The notes under the pieces were generated by a model that saw nothing but the letters and a program-made list of their open reading frames with translations, had not been told where the DNA came from and made no database searches. Shown piece after piece: positions 41,203 to 50,271 of a stretch of DNA of 64,000 bases. Both the position numbers and the translations under genes were made by a program. Source of the DNA: DATBHM01 sp963772375 (GTDB lineage: Bacteria > Actinomycetota > UBA4738 > JACQTL01); the NCBI GenBank assembly GCA_963772375.1, contig CAVYXG010000001.1:1550001-1614000 (forward strand), read 5' to 3'. Numbering within the stretch: position 1 is the first letter of the stretch; every line of letters begins with the position of its first letter.

Positions 41203-42705
41203 ATGGATCACGAAGACGTTCAGCGGTTCACGAACGAGTACATGCAGTTCATGCGGGACGTGCACGAGATGGCGCAGAGCGGTGAGGCGCGGAGGTCGTC
41301 GCTGCGATTGGCGCTCGACGACTTCCTCGGCGTCGACAGCTCGGACCTGCCCGTCGTATCCGACGCCTACGACACGTTCGAGCACGTGAACGTCCAGGTC
41401 GCCCTCAACGCGTACCTGGAGGGCGAGGGTCGATCCCACGAGCTCATCGGGATCGCTGGCGGCTATCGCCACGACGGCACGTTCTCCGACCTGCTGGAGG
41501 TTCCCATCCAGCGCTCCGGGCGCTCGGCGTCTGTGGAGTACCGCACCCTGCCGACAGGCCCGCACGACTCGATCCCGTGCATCATGTTCGCGCTGCTGCT
41601 GATCACCGACGCCGAGCGCCGCGTCGCCGTCCTCCTCCGCGCCCCGAACCCGAACCACGGGATGCGCTCGGGGATCGAGGTGGAGGCGACGTCGACCGAC
41701 GAGGCGTGGTCGCGGGCGTTCCTCGCGGAGCTCCGCGCGCTCACCGTCGAGCTCAACGTCTTTCGCGGCCAGGTCATCACGTTCGGCCGGGGCGACGAGT
41801 ACGACCACCGGTCGGCCGGCCCGATCGTCTTCTTCGAACGGCCGGACGTGCGGAGCGACGAGGTGATCCTCCCCGCGACCGCGAGCTCCGCGATCGAGGC
41901 GCAGGTGTTCGGCATCGAACGCCACAAGGTACGTCTCCTCGCGAGCGGCCAGCACCTCAAGCGCGGGCTGCTGCTCCACGGGCCGCCGGGGACCGGCAAG
42001 ACGCTCACCGTCCGCTACCTCACCGGCCGGCTGACCGGGCACACGGTCGTGCTCCTGGCCGGGGGGAGCCTCGGCCGGATCGGCGCCGCGTGCGGCCTGG
42101 CGCGGCTGCTGCAGCCCTCGGTCGTGGTGCTCGAGGACGTCGACCTCGTCGCCATGGAACGCACCTACAGCGGCGGTCCGATCCTGTTCGAGGTCCTGAA
42201 CCAGATGGACGGCCTCGAGGAGGACGCGAACGTCGTGTTCCTGCTCACCACGAACCGCGCCGACCTGCTCGAGCCGGCCCTCGCCGCGCGGCCGGGCCGC
42301 GTCGACCTGGCGATCGAGATCCCACTCCCCGACGCCGACGCGCGGCGCCGGCTGGTGGAGCTCTACGGGCGCGGCGTGGACCTTCGGCTCGCCGACTCCG
42401 ACCGCGCGGTCGAGCGAACGGCCGGCGTCACGGCCTCGTTCGTCAAGGAGCTCATGCGGAAGGCGTCGCTGCTGGCCGCGCTGACCGCGGGCGACGAGGC
42501 CGCCGGGACGATCGTGGTGACCGACGCCGAGGTGAACGCCGCCCTCGACGAGCTGATGTCCGAGGAGACCTCGCTCACCCGCCGCCTCCTGGGCGGCGCG
42601 CCGGCCAACGCCTCGCCGCGCCCCGGAACCGAGTGGCTCGCCACGTTCGACCCCCGCGATTCGAGCGCTGGCGGCGGTGTCTGGACCTCGTACGACGAGG
42701 AGTGA
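41203..42705 (+). CDS. AAA ATPase with novel N-terminal domain
   Basis: A 500-residue protein. Residues 1-250 form a domain I do not recognise (DLPVVSDAYDTFEHVNVQVALNAYLEG ... FALLLITDAERRVAVLLRAPNPNHG). Residues 255-450 are an AAA module: Walker A GPPGTGKTLTVRYL, Walker B SVVVLEDVDLVAMER, sensor 1 NVVFLLTTNRADLLEPALAARPGRVD and a helical lid. The relation to classical AAA proteins such as FtsH and Cdc48 is clear, but no protease domain is present. GGAGGAGG lies 8 nt before the ATG at 41203, which I prefer to one at 41182. The target is unknown. Confidence 0.88.
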   Translation: MDHEDVQRFTNEYMQFMRDVHEMAQSGEARRSSLRLALDDFLGVDSSDLPVVSDAYDTFEHVNVQVALNAYLEGEGRSHELIGIAGGYRHDGTFSDLLEVPIQRSGRSASVEYRTLPTGPHDSIPCIMFALLLITDAERRVAVLLRAPNPNHGMRSGIEVEATSTDEAWSRAFLAELRALTVELNVFRGQVITFGRGDEYDHRSAGPIVFFERPDVRSDEVILPATASSAIEAQVFGIERHKVRLLASGQHLKRGLLLHGPPGTGKTLTVRYLTGRLTGHTVVLLAGGSLGRIGAACGLARLLQPSVVVLEDVDLVAMERTYSGGPILFEVLNQMDGLEEDANVVFLLTTNRADLLEPALAARPGRVDLAIEIPLPDADARRRLVELYGRGVDLRLADSDRAVERTAGVTASFVKELMRKASLLAALTAGDEAAGTIVVTDAEVNAALDELMSEETSLTRRLLGGAPANASPRPGTEWLATFDPRDSSAGGGVWTSYDEE

Positions 42706-42714
42706 TGCGAGCCG

Positions 42715-43907
42715 TCATCCGGCGGCTGGCCGGTGACACGTTGCGATGCCCATGCGGAGGATCCCGGCTCCGGTCCCCACGTACAGGGAATCCCCGAGCG
42801 CGACCACGTTGCCGAACTCGCCCCTGCCGCCCGTCATGCTCCGCGGGATGGCGAGCGCCGTTCGTCGCTCCGTGCGCGGCATGGCGCAGGCGAGCTGCGG
42901 TTCCTCGGGCGGCCCGTTCAACAGCCACAAATGATGACTCGCGTAGCTCGCGGCCACGTTCTGGTAGCCCTCGAACCCGGTTCCGACCGCTCGGAGGTCG
43001 CTCCGCCGATCGAACTGGACCGCCCCGAAGTTCCCGGTCGCTGCGGAGATCCACACGCCGCCTCGGGTGGGAGCGAGGAGGTTGGCGGGGAAGCCGAACA
43101 GCGCCTGCGGGGCCACGAGGAGGAGCCGTCCGGTTCGGGCGTCGCGTTCCTGGAGGGGCTCCTCGTCCGCCTGGTCCGTGGGGGTCGCGGCCACGTACAG
43201 CCTGGTGCCTGTCGGATCGACCGCGACCTGGCGCCAAGCCCGACGATCCGGAATTCAGACCTCACGCGCCCGGCCACCGGATCGATCAGGTAGAGGCGCG
43301 ATCCGGCGACCGCCCACACGCCGGCCGCCGACACGGCCACCGATACCGGAGGGCCCGGCAGGTGGACCGCTCGTTCTCGCCGGAGCGTCTCGGCGTCGAA
43401 CCGCCACAGGAACGACAGCGACGCGCGAGGGACGACGAAGCCCGGGTCGGTGTTCGGCGTGGCCCACACCGACCCCCCGGCGATCGCCAGCTGGTAGCCG
43501 CCCCGGAAGATCGGCCCTCGCGTGAGGTCGCCAGTTGACGGGTCCCACCGGATCACGCGACCACGGTTCCGCCCGACGGCCTCCGTGGCGAACAGCACCC
43601 CGCCGGAGACCACGATCGGCCCGATCGTGCCCGGCGTCGACACCGCGAGCCGCAGGCCGGGGGGACGAACACCCACGATCGGCGGGCGCCTGCGACGCCG
43701 CCGGTGGTGACCCTGCGGGGAGCCGCTCGGCGACGGGCTGGGCGATTGGCTCGGCGTGGCGGAGGGCGAGCTCGTGGCGGAGGGCGAGCTGGTCTGCTCG
43801 GCCGGCGTCCTCACGTGAGGTGACGCGGCCCGGATCACGACCGTCCGGGACGTGCAGGCAGCCGCGAGGAGAGCCATCGCGAATGCGATCAGGCGTCTCC
43901 CGTCCAC
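42715..43907 (-). pseudogene. Beta-propeller lipoprotein gene with one frameshift
   Basis: The first 220 codons encode a lipoprotein signal (FAMALLAAACTSRT), a Ser/Pro-rich spacer (SPSATPSQSPSPSPSGSP) and an Arg-rich stretch, then propeller-like repeats (GGYQLAIAGGSVWATPNTDPG, VSVAVSAAGVWAVAGSRLYLIDP). Near 43229-43234 the frame is lost: VGLGA is followed in another frame by QVAVDPTGTRLYVAATPTDQAD, then FGFPANLLAPTRGGVWISAATGNFGAVQF and VVALGDSLYVGTGAGILRMG. One missing base restores the full protein. The start (GTG at 43907) is tentative. It may be real decay or an assembly indel. Confidence 0.75.
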
Positions 43908-43947
43908 GATCGCCGATCGTGGCACGGCGGCGGCCGTTCCGCCCGCG

Positions 43948-44892
43948 TTACCCGCGGTAGGCCGCGAAGGGCATTGCGCTCGGGCGATCGCGGCGGCGGG
44001 CCGGGATCGCCGACACGTTCTCCGGGCGGACCTGCGCGGCGGCCAGCGACTCGCGGTACCGGCGGAACACCTCGCGGCGTTCGTCCTGAAAGATCGTGAG
44101 GCCGGCGAGCCCCGGCAGCTCCTGGATCGTCGCGTCCATCTCCCGGGCCACCGCCAGGCCGTCCGCATCGCCGAACAGCGCGATCACGACATGGTCGGTC
44201 TCCGCCTGGGGCCGGACGCCGGTTCCGACGGTCGCCCACACGTGCTGCAGCGCCCACCGGACCACGGTCCGGGCCTGCTGCGACCGCGCCAGCCGCATCC
44301 GGGCCTGCGAACGATAGAACGCGAAGTGGCGGCGTTCGTCCTTGATGATCGCCTGGAGGAGCTGCACCAGGATGGGGTGCTCGGTCGTCGCGATCAGCCG
44401 GTGGTAGGAGTTCAGGGTCGAGAGCTCGTTGGCGGCCCCCCACGTCATGTGCACGGCCACGAAGTCCTTCACCAGCTTCGAGCCCACCATGCTCCCGATG
44501 TGCGACCAGTACCCCTTGCTCCCCAGGAGCTCGCGGATGCGGGTGTTCCGCGCGTAGCGCGTGGGGAACGGCGAGTCGCCGAACACCCGCTCGCCGTCCG
44601 GCCCGAGGTCGTAGCCGGCCTGGCCGAGGAACCGGCTGAACGCCTCGCCGTGCCACAGCTCCTCGTACACCCAGCAGGCCAGGAACGCCGTGACGTCGGG
44701 CTCGTTCGCAGCGCGCGTCGCGAGCAGGTCGCGCAGGAAGATGACCGTGTGCGTCTCGATGTCCATCATGTAGGCGAGACAGCGGGCCTCCGCCGGCGCC
44801 AGCGGGTAGTCGCGCACCCGGTCCCACTCCACGCCGGTCAGGTCGACCTTCTTCGACGCGCGGAGGTATCTGTCCAGATCGAATTCGTCCAT
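43948..44892 (-). CDS. Ferritin-like diiron protein
   Basis: A 314-residue helical protein with the carboxylate/histidine set of diiron oxygenases: Glu46 (DIETHTV), Glu78/His81 (EELWH), Glu156 (AANELSTL) and Glu186/His189 (KDERRHFAFY). The pattern resembles acyl-ACP desaturase or AurF-like enzymes. An iron/oxygen-dependent oxidation is likely, with an unknown substrate; the ferredoxin at 47405 could supply electrons. GGGGAGG lies 7 nt before the ATG, and a GATAAT -10 box lies 28 nt upstream. It is divergent from the MMPL transporter. Confidence 0.83.
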   Translation of the reverse strand: MDEFDLDRYLRASKKVDLTGVEWDRVRDYPLAPAEARCLAYMMDIETHTVIFLRDLLATRAANEPDVTAFLACWVYEELWHGEAFSRFLGQAGYDLGPDGERVFGDSPFPTRYARNTRIRELLGSKGYWSHIGSMVGSKLVKDFVAVHMTWGAANELSTLNSYHRLIATTEHPILVQLLQAIIKDERRHFAFYRSQARMRLARSQQARTVVRWALQHVWATVGTGVRPQAETDHVVIALFGDADGLAVAREMDATIQELPGLAGLTIFQDERREVFRRYRESLAAAQVRPENVSAIPARRRDRPSAMPFAAYRG

Positions 44893-44920
44893 CGTTGGAC
44901 CTCCCCACCCTGTCGGGCGG

Positions 44921-44926
44921 ATTATC
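44921..44926 (-). promoter_or_regulatory. -10 box of the ferritin-like gene
   Basis: GATAAT on the minus strand, 28 nt before the ATG at 44892, leaving room for a short leader with the GGGGAGG ribosome site. No good -35 is visible, so an activator may be needed. Confidence 0.45.
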
Positions 44927-45011
44927 TCCCTCTGGAGCTTCGGAGCGCGAGGGAACCCGGATCACCGCGTCCGGGCGGCCGCGGGCTGCGTATGCACCGC
45001 GGGAGGTGTCG

Positions 45012-47408
45012 ATGAGCGAGCCGAACGGACGCACCGGCGTGGTCGGGAACCGCTTCTACCGGCTGGGCGCGTTCGCGTTCCGGCGACGGTGGCCGGTCCT
45101 GGTCGTGTGGTTGGTGGTGCTGGTCCTGGCGATGCCGTTCCTCAAGCAGCTCTCCGGGCGGCTGTCCCAGGGCGGGTTCGAGGTCCCCGGATCGCAGTCG
45201 GACCAGGTCAAGAAGGCGGTCGAGGCCGACTTCCACCAGTCCGAGCTGACGGACTCGCTGGTCCTGCGGTCGACCTCGACCTCCGCCGCCGCGTGCCCGG
45301 CCACGAATGGAACGTCGCCCGCCGTCGCCCCGTGCCCGTTCGCCGACGCGTTCCACCGCATCGCGTCGGCGCTCGCCGAGCCCACCTCCGACGGATTCCA
45401 CGAGGTCATCGCGGTGGCCGACCCGTTCGCGGCGCGGCCGGCCACGCCCGGCACCACGGCGATCTCGGCCGACGGCCACCTGCTCACGGCGCGGGTCAGC
45501 CTGGCCGGGACGCAGAACGACGCCCTCAAGTACGCCAAGGAGATGCAGGCCCGGGTCGACGCGATCGTCGCGAAGGACCCGAACTTCTCCGGGTCGAACG
45601 GCGAGGCCCTCCTCACCGGCGCCGGGCCGTTCTACCGGGAGTTCTCTGACACGACGACCGAGGACCTCAGCCGGGCCGAGGAGGTGGCGTTCCCGATCAC
45701 GCTGGTGATCCTGCTGCTGGCGTTCGGCGGGCTGGTCGCCGCCGGGATGCCGCTGCTGATGGCGCTGTTCTCGCTGCTGATCACGTTCGGCGTGGTGTCG
45801 ATCATCGCGGCCACCACCACCGTGTCGATCTTCACCGAGAACATCGCCTCCATGATCGGCATCGGGGTGGGGATCGACTACTCGCTGTTCATCCTCACGC
45901 GGTACCGGGAGGAGACCCGCCGCGGCCGTCGACGCGACGAGGCCGTCGCGCTGGCGATCGGGTCGAGCGGCCAGGCGGTGTTCGTGTCGGCCCTGACGGT
46001 GGTCGTGGCGCTCGCGGGCACCCAGCTGGTGCGCATCCAGGCGTTCAAGTCCATGGGGTGGGGGGCGATGATCGCGGTCGCATTCGCCTGCGCCGCCGCG
46101 CTGACGCTGCTGCCGGCTCTGATCGGGCTGTTCGGCAGGAACGTCGAACGCCTCCGCATCCGGCGCCGGCCGTCCGGCGAGCACCGCCTGTGGCACCGAT
46201 GGGCGATGACGGTGATGCGACGGCCGTGGCCGTTCCTGGTCGCGTCGACCGTGCTGCTGCTGATCCTGGCCATCCCGGCGCTGCGGATGACGCTGGGGTC
46301 CTCCGGGCCGTCCATCCTGCCGGCCGACTCCATCCCACGCCGGGCCGCCGAGCTGGTCGCCGAGCCGCCGCCGCGGGGATTCGGCGAGGGCCAGATCGCG
46401 CCAGTCCAGATCCTGGTCGTGGACCCGCAGGGCGTGACGAAGCACGGGTTCCACGTCGTGTACGCGCTGACCGGGCAGCTGCAGCGGTTCGGCGAGGTGG
46501 TGCGAGGCGGCGTCCACTCGATCGCGAACCTGGCCGGCAACACCGAGGCCGAGGCGAAGGGGTTCGTCAACGCGCCGCTCGCGGCGAGCGCCGTGAAGTC
46601 GTTCGTGGCGGACGGCGGCAGGGAGACGCTGCTGCTCGTCGTGACGCGCCACGGCGCGCAGTCCGCCCAGTCGAACGCCCTGGTCGAGCAGATCCGGTCG
46701 CTGATCGCGCGGACGGCGCCGCCGGGCGTGACGGCGATGGTCGGCGGCGACCCCGGGCTGAACGTCGACATCAACCACGCGGTCGGCAGCGCGCTCGTTC
46801 CGGTCGTCGCGCTGGTGATGCTGCTGTCGTTCCTCGTGCTGATGGTCTTCTTCCGATCGCTCCTGCTGCCGCTGAAGGCGGTGCTGATGACGACCGCGTC
46901 GGTGCTCGCCGTCTACGGGGTGCTGGTGTTCGTGTTCCAGGACGGCCATCTCCAGGGACTGCTGGGGTTCGACACGGCGGGGCATCTCGAGTCGTTCCTG
47001 CCCCTGTTCCTGTTCTGCATCCTGTTCGGGCTGTCCATGGACTACGAGGTGTTCCTGCTGGCGCGGATCCGGGAGGAGTACCGCAAGACCGGCGACAACA
47101 CCGAGGCGGTCGGGTGGGGACTGGAGCACACGGCGTCCATCATCACCAGTGCCGCCGCGATCATGATCACCGTCTTCGGGGCGTTCGCGCTGGCCTCGCT
47201 GGTGCCGATCAAGGCCATGGGGTTCGGCCTGGCGATCGCGGTGCTGATCGACGCGACCCTGGTCCGCCTGGTCCTCGTGCCGGCGACCATGCGGCTGCTC
47301 GGCAACTGGAACTGGTGGATCCCGCGCTGGCTGGACCGGGTCCTGCCGAACGTCTCGATCGAGGGCTCGGGCGAACCCGAAGAGGAACGGGTCCCCGCGA
47401 GGGTCTAG
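45012..47408 (+). CDS. MMPL-family transporter
   Basis: A 798-residue RND-superfamily exporter with two halves, each with a leading helix, an extracytoplasmic domain and a five-helix bundle. Proton-relay motifs GIGVGIDYSLF and FGLSMDYEVFLLARIREEY are both present. GGGAGG lies 5-6 nt before the ATG at 45012; the 39 codons before it are not supported. Such proteins export lipids or hydrophobic compounds, in actinobacteria often cell-envelope lipids. The substrate is unknown. Its TAG shares CTAG (47405-47408) with the stop of the converging ferredoxin gene. Confidence 0.93.
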   Translation: MSEPNGRTGVVGNRFYRLGAFAFRRRWPVLVVWLVVLVLAMPFLKQLSGRLSQGGFEVPGSQSDQVKKAVEADFHQSELTDSLVLRSTSTSAAACPATNGTSPAVAPCPFADAFHRIASALAEPTSDGFHEVIAVADPFAARPATPGTTAISADGHLLTARVSLAGTQNDALKYAKEMQARVDAIVAKDPNFSGSNGEALLTGAGPFYREFSDTTTEDLSRAEEVAFPITLVILLLAFGGLVAAGMPLLMALFSLLITFGVVSIIAATTTVSIFTENIASMIGIGVGIDYSLFILTRYREETRRGRRRDEAVALAIGSSGQAVFVSALTVVVALAGTQLVRIQAFKSMGWGAMIAVAFACAAALTLLPALIGLFGRNVERLRIRRRPSGEHRLWHRWAMTVMRRPWPFLVASTVLLLILAIPALRMTLGSSGPSILPADSIPRRAAELVAEPPPRGFGEGQIAPVQILVVDPQGVTKHGFHVVYALTGQLQRFGEVVRGGVHSIANLAGNTEAEAKGFVNAPLAASAVKSFVADGGRETLLLVVTRHGAQSAQSNALVEQIRSLIARTAPPGVTAMVGGDPGLNVDINHAVGSALVPVVALVMLLSFLVLMVFFRSLLLPLKAVLMTTASVLAVYGVLVFVFQDGHLQGLLGFDTAGHLESFLPLFLFCILFGLSMDYEVFLLARIREEYRKTGDNTEAVGWGLEHTASIITSAAAIMITVFGAFALASLVPIKAMGFGLAIAVLIDATLVRLVLVPATMRLLGNWNWWIPRWLDRVLPNVSIEGSGEPEEERVPARV

Positions 47409-47734
47409 CCGGTCGCACCCCAGGCCGCGACCACCGGGTGGTCCTTCTCGGTGGGGCCGACCTGGGCCGCGCCGCCGGGCGAGCCGATGCCGCTCACGTT
47501 GTCCGAGAAGAACTCCGCGTTGATCGGCGTGAACTGCTTCCACTCGGCGGGCACGTCGTCCTCGTAGAAGATCGCCGTGACCGGGCAGACAGGCTCGCAG
47601 GCGCCGCAGTCCACGCACTCGTCGGGCTGGATGTAGAGCATCCGGCCGCCCTCGTAGATGCAGTCGACCGGGCACTCGTCCACGCACGCCCGGTCCTTCA
47701 CGTCGATACAGGGCTCGGTGATCGTGTACGTCAT
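47405..47734 (-). CDS. fdxA: 7Fe ferredoxin
   Basis: A 109-residue seven-iron ferredoxin. The N-terminal MTYTITEPCIDVKDRACVDECPVDCIYEG and CVDCGACEPVCPVTAIFYEDDVP carry the cysteines for one 3Fe-4S and one 4Fe-4S cluster. The acidic tail (EWKQFTPINAEFF ... PVVAAWGATG) is typical of actinobacterial FdxA. AAGGGGAG lies 6 nt before the ATG. It carries low-potential electrons to oxygenases or F420-type enzymes. Confidence 0.95.
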   Translation of the reverse strand: MTYTITEPCIDVKDRACVDECPVDCIYEGGRMLYIQPDECVDCGACEPVCPVTAIFYEDDVPAEWKQFTPINAEFFSDNVSGIGSPGGAAQVGPTEKDHPVVAAWGATG

Positions 47735-47774
47735 CGGATTCTCCCCTTTTCCACCGTGTCGGCCGTGGAAATCC

Positions 47775-47780
47775 AGTCTA
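47775..47780 (-). promoter_or_regulatory. -10 box of fdxA
   Basis: TAGACT on the minus strand, 40 nt before the ATG at 47734, with a weak TTGCGC 16 nt upstream. It gives a leader of about 30 nt including the ribosome site. Confidence 0.4.
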
Positions 47781-47815
47781 CCCTTCGAGCCCGCGCGCGC
47801 AAGTGTCCGCGCCGG

Positions 47816-48784
47816 CTATGGCTGGAGGGCCGGGGAGGGCGCGACGGCCAGCATCGTCGCCATGATCGAGGACGGCGTGTCGAGCACGGGCACGGGGTAG
47901 GCGACCGGCAGGGCGGCGCCGGCCTCGCGGAACTCCTCCAGCCGGCGCTTCGCCGCGCCGGCGTCCCCCAGCAGGCACAACGCCCGGACGAGCTCCTCGG
48001 GAACCCGCTCCGGGTGGCCCTGTTCCATCGCGGCCGCGGCGGCGCGGGCGGCGTCGCCGAGGCCCGACGCCTCCATCTGCCTGCGGTAGTGTGGCGCCGA
48101 GGCGTACTGCCCGACCATCGACCGGAGCGCCCGGACGGCCAGGGGTTTCTCCGCGCCCAGGCAGCCCCGGACGTACACGGCGATCGTGGGCGGCTCGCGG
48201 CCTGCCAGCGACGCGGCCTCGGCGACGATGGCCGACGCCCGGCGGACCCGCTCGGGCGGACACCAGTTGAGGAGCACGCCGTCGGCGACCTCGCCTGCCA
48301 GCGCGACCATCCGGTCCCCCAGCGCAGCCAGCCACACCTCCGGCGGCGACGGCGGATGCACCGACAGTGAGAACGGTTCCCCGGCCTCGGGGTCCTTCGC
48401 CTCCCGGCCAGCGAACGCGTCGCGGAGGAACGCGACCGCCCCTCGCACGCGTTCCAGCGACCCCGGGCCGGGCTTCCCGCTGCCGAGCCCGAGCACCAGC
48501 CGGCCGGCGGTTCGTTCGTGCGCGGTGGCCGCCGCCATGGCCAGCAGCGGCAGCCGGCGGGACGTGAGCGGGACCACGCCGGCGGCCAGCCGGATCCGGG
48601 ACGTGTGCGCGCCCAGTCCGGTGATGGAGGCGAGCGAGTCGCGGAAGCCGGGAATCTCGGGGAAGAACGCCGCCTCGAACCCGGTCTCCTCCGCGGTCTC
48701 GGCCAGCATGGCGAGCTCCCGCCAGGGCAGCGGGTCGCGCAGGGCCACCCCGAGGCGTTGCCGTTCCGTCATCGCGTCTGCCAT
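47816..48784 (-). CDS. LLM-class flavin/F420 oxidoreductase
   Basis: A 322-residue luciferase-like enzyme. Typical blocks are LGVALRDPLPWRELAMLAETAEETGFEAAFFPEIPGFRDSLAS, TSRIRLAAGVVPLTSRRLPLLAMAAATAHERTAGRLVLGLGSG and PEVWLAALGDRMVALAGEVADGVLLNW. It is more distant from the enzyme at 39350 than a recent duplicate would be. Use of F420 is inferred from the class. The ATG at 48784 is tentative; an ATG at 48772 is also possible. It is divergent from a small hydrolase. Confidence 0.87.
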   Translation of the reverse strand: MADAMTERQRLGVALRDPLPWRELAMLAETAEETGFEAAFFPEIPGFRDSLASITGLGAHTSRIRLAAGVVPLTSRRLPLLAMAAATAHERTAGRLVLGLGSGKPGPGSLERVRGAVAFLRDAFAGREAKDPEAGEPFSLSVHPPSPPEVWLAALGDRMVALAGEVADGVLLNWCPPERVRRASAIVAEAASLAGREPPTIAVYVRGCLGAEKPLAVRALRSMVGQYASAPHYRRQMEASGLGDAARAAAAAMEQGHPERVPEELVRALCLLGDAGAAKRRLEEFREAGAALPVAYPVPVLDTPSSIMATMLAVAPSPALQP

Positions 48785-48795
48785 GGTCCCAGGCG

Positions 48796-49440
48796 ATGGC
48801 GATCCGGTTCGAGACGGCCGACGGCTGCTCGCTCGAGGGGGAGCTCCGGGCGCCGGACGGCGAGCCCCGCGGAACGGCGGTGATCGCGCACCCCCACCCG
48901 CTGCACGGCGGGAGCAAGGACCACCCGCTGCTGTGGAACATCCGCAACGACCTGGCTTCGCGGGGGCTGGCCGTGCTGGCGTTCAACTTCCGGGGCGTCA
49001 TGGGGTCGTCCGGCCGGCACGGCGGCGGCGTCGACGAGGTCCACGACCTCCGCGCCGCGATCGGGCGTGTCCGCGAGGAGGCGGGTGACCCGACCGCGGT
49101 GGCCGGGTGGTCGTTCGGCGGGAGCGTCGCCCTTCGCGAGGCGATGGACGACGACCGCGTCGGGGCGCTCGCGCTGGTGGGGTTCCCCGTGAACGACCCG
49201 CTCGGGCTCCCGCCGCCGCCCGACCGCGAGACGATGGCGGCCTTCGACCGGCCGGTGCTGTTCGTGTCGGGCGAGGCCGACCAGTTCTCGCCGGTGCCCG
49301 ACCTCCGACGGCTGGCCCGGCGTCTTCCCCGCGGCGAGGTCGAGGTGATCGCCGACACCGACCACTTCTTCTGGAAGCGCGAGCGCGAGGCCGCGAAGCT
49401 GATCGGCGAGTTCGTCGGCCGCTCCATGCTGTCTTCGTAG
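48796..49440 (+). CDS. Alpha/beta hydrolase
   Basis: A 214-residue single-domain hydrolase: AVIAHPHPLHGGSKDHPLL (oxyanion loop), VLAFNFRGVMGSSG, the nucleophile elbow AGWSFGGSVALRE, the acid in VSGEADQFSPV and the histidine in DTDHFFWKR. The layout matches the KANL3/Tex30-like group of small esterase-like proteins. The substrate is unknown. It is 28 bp upstream of the DUF72 gene on the same strand. Confidence 0.88.
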   Translation: MAIRFETADGCSLEGELRAPDGEPRGTAVIAHPHPLHGGSKDHPLLWNIRNDLASRGLAVLAFNFRGVMGSSGRHGGGVDEVHDLRAAIGRVREEAGDPTAVAGWSFGGSVALREAMDDDRVGALALVGFPVNDPLGLPPPPDRETMAAFDRPVLFVSGEADQFSPVPDLRRLARRLPRGEVEVIADTDHFFWKREREAAKLIGEFVGRSMLSS

Positions 49441-49468
49441 GGCGACATCCGGAGAAGGTTTCGCGCAG

Positions 49469-50260
49469 GTGATCTTCGTCGGGACCAGCGGCTGGCAGTA
49501 CCGCGACTGGCGGGGGTCGTTCTATCCGGAACGCCTCCCCCAGCGGCGGTGGTTGGAGTTCTACGTGACGCGCTTCCCGACGGTCGAGGTCAACAACACG
49601 TTCTACGCGCTGCCCAAGGAATCGACGTTCGAGAGGTGGCGCGACGAGACGCCGGACGGGTTCGTCGTCACCGTGAAGGCCAGCCGGTACATCACGCACA
49701 TCCGGCGGCTCCGGGACGCGGCCGACTCAGTGGAGCTGTTCTGGTCGCGAGCCAGGCTGCTCGGCGACCGGCTCGGGCCCGTGCTGGTCCAGCTGCCGCC
49801 GCGGTTCGGCGACGACGTCGATCTGCTGCGGGCCTTCCTGGGCCTGCTGCCGAGGGGGATGCGGGCGGCGTTCGAGTTCCGCGACGCCTCGTGGGAGTCG
49901 CCGGAGGTGTACGACGCCCTCGATGCGGCCGCCGCCGCGTGGGTGATCCCCGACCGGCCCGGGTGGCGCGTGCCGACGCCGGTCACCGGGGGGTGGAGCT
50001 ACGTGCGGTTCCACCAGGGCGGGCACGGTCCGCGGGGGTCGGACTACACGCGGGAGAAGCTCCGGCGGTGGGCCGACCGCGTCGCCGACCTGCCAGCGGA
50101 GCACGTCTTCGTCTACTTCAACAACGACCAGGGCGGAGCGGCGGTCCGGGACGCGGCGACGTTCATGGAGCTCATGGGCGAACGCGGCCTCGAGGTCGCC
50201 CGGCCGGCCGCTTCGGGCGACGACGGCCTCTTCACCGACGACCACGGCCGGACGGGATAG
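49469..50260 (+). CDS. DUF72 (YecE-like) protein
   Basis: A 263-residue TIM-barrel protein of DUF72. It starts IFVGTSGWQYRDWRGSFYPERLPQRRWLEFYVTRFPTVEVNNTFY, continues with FVVTVKASRYITHIRRL and PVLVQLPPRFGDD, and ends with the conserved YVRFHQGGHGPRGSDYT and HVFVYFNNDQGGAAVRDA. The biochemical function of the family is not settled. The GTG has GGAGAAGG upstream. The stop codon TAG forms part of TAGGGT, the putative -10 box of the next gene. Confidence 0.93.
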   Translation: MIFVGTSGWQYRDWRGSFYPERLPQRRWLEFYVTRFPTVEVNNTFYALPKESTFERWRDETPDGFVVTVKASRYITHIRRLRDAADSVELFWSRARLLGDRLGPVLVQLPPRFGDDVDLLRAFLGLLPRGMRAAFEFRDASWESPEVYDALDAAAAAWVIPDRPGWRVPTPVTGGWSYVRFHQGGHGPRGSDYTREKLRRWADRVADLPAEHVFVYFNNDQGGAAVRDAATFMELMGERGLEVARPAASGDDGLFTDDHGRTG

Positions 50261-50263
50261 GGT
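50258..50263 (+). promoter_or_regulatory. Putative -10 box, leaderless promoter of DUF4091 gene
   Basis: TAGGGT lies 8 nt before the ATG at 50272 and includes the TAG stop of the preceding gene. No ribosome-binding sequence is present. Confidence 0.4.
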
Positions 50264-50271
50264 TCGTCGCG

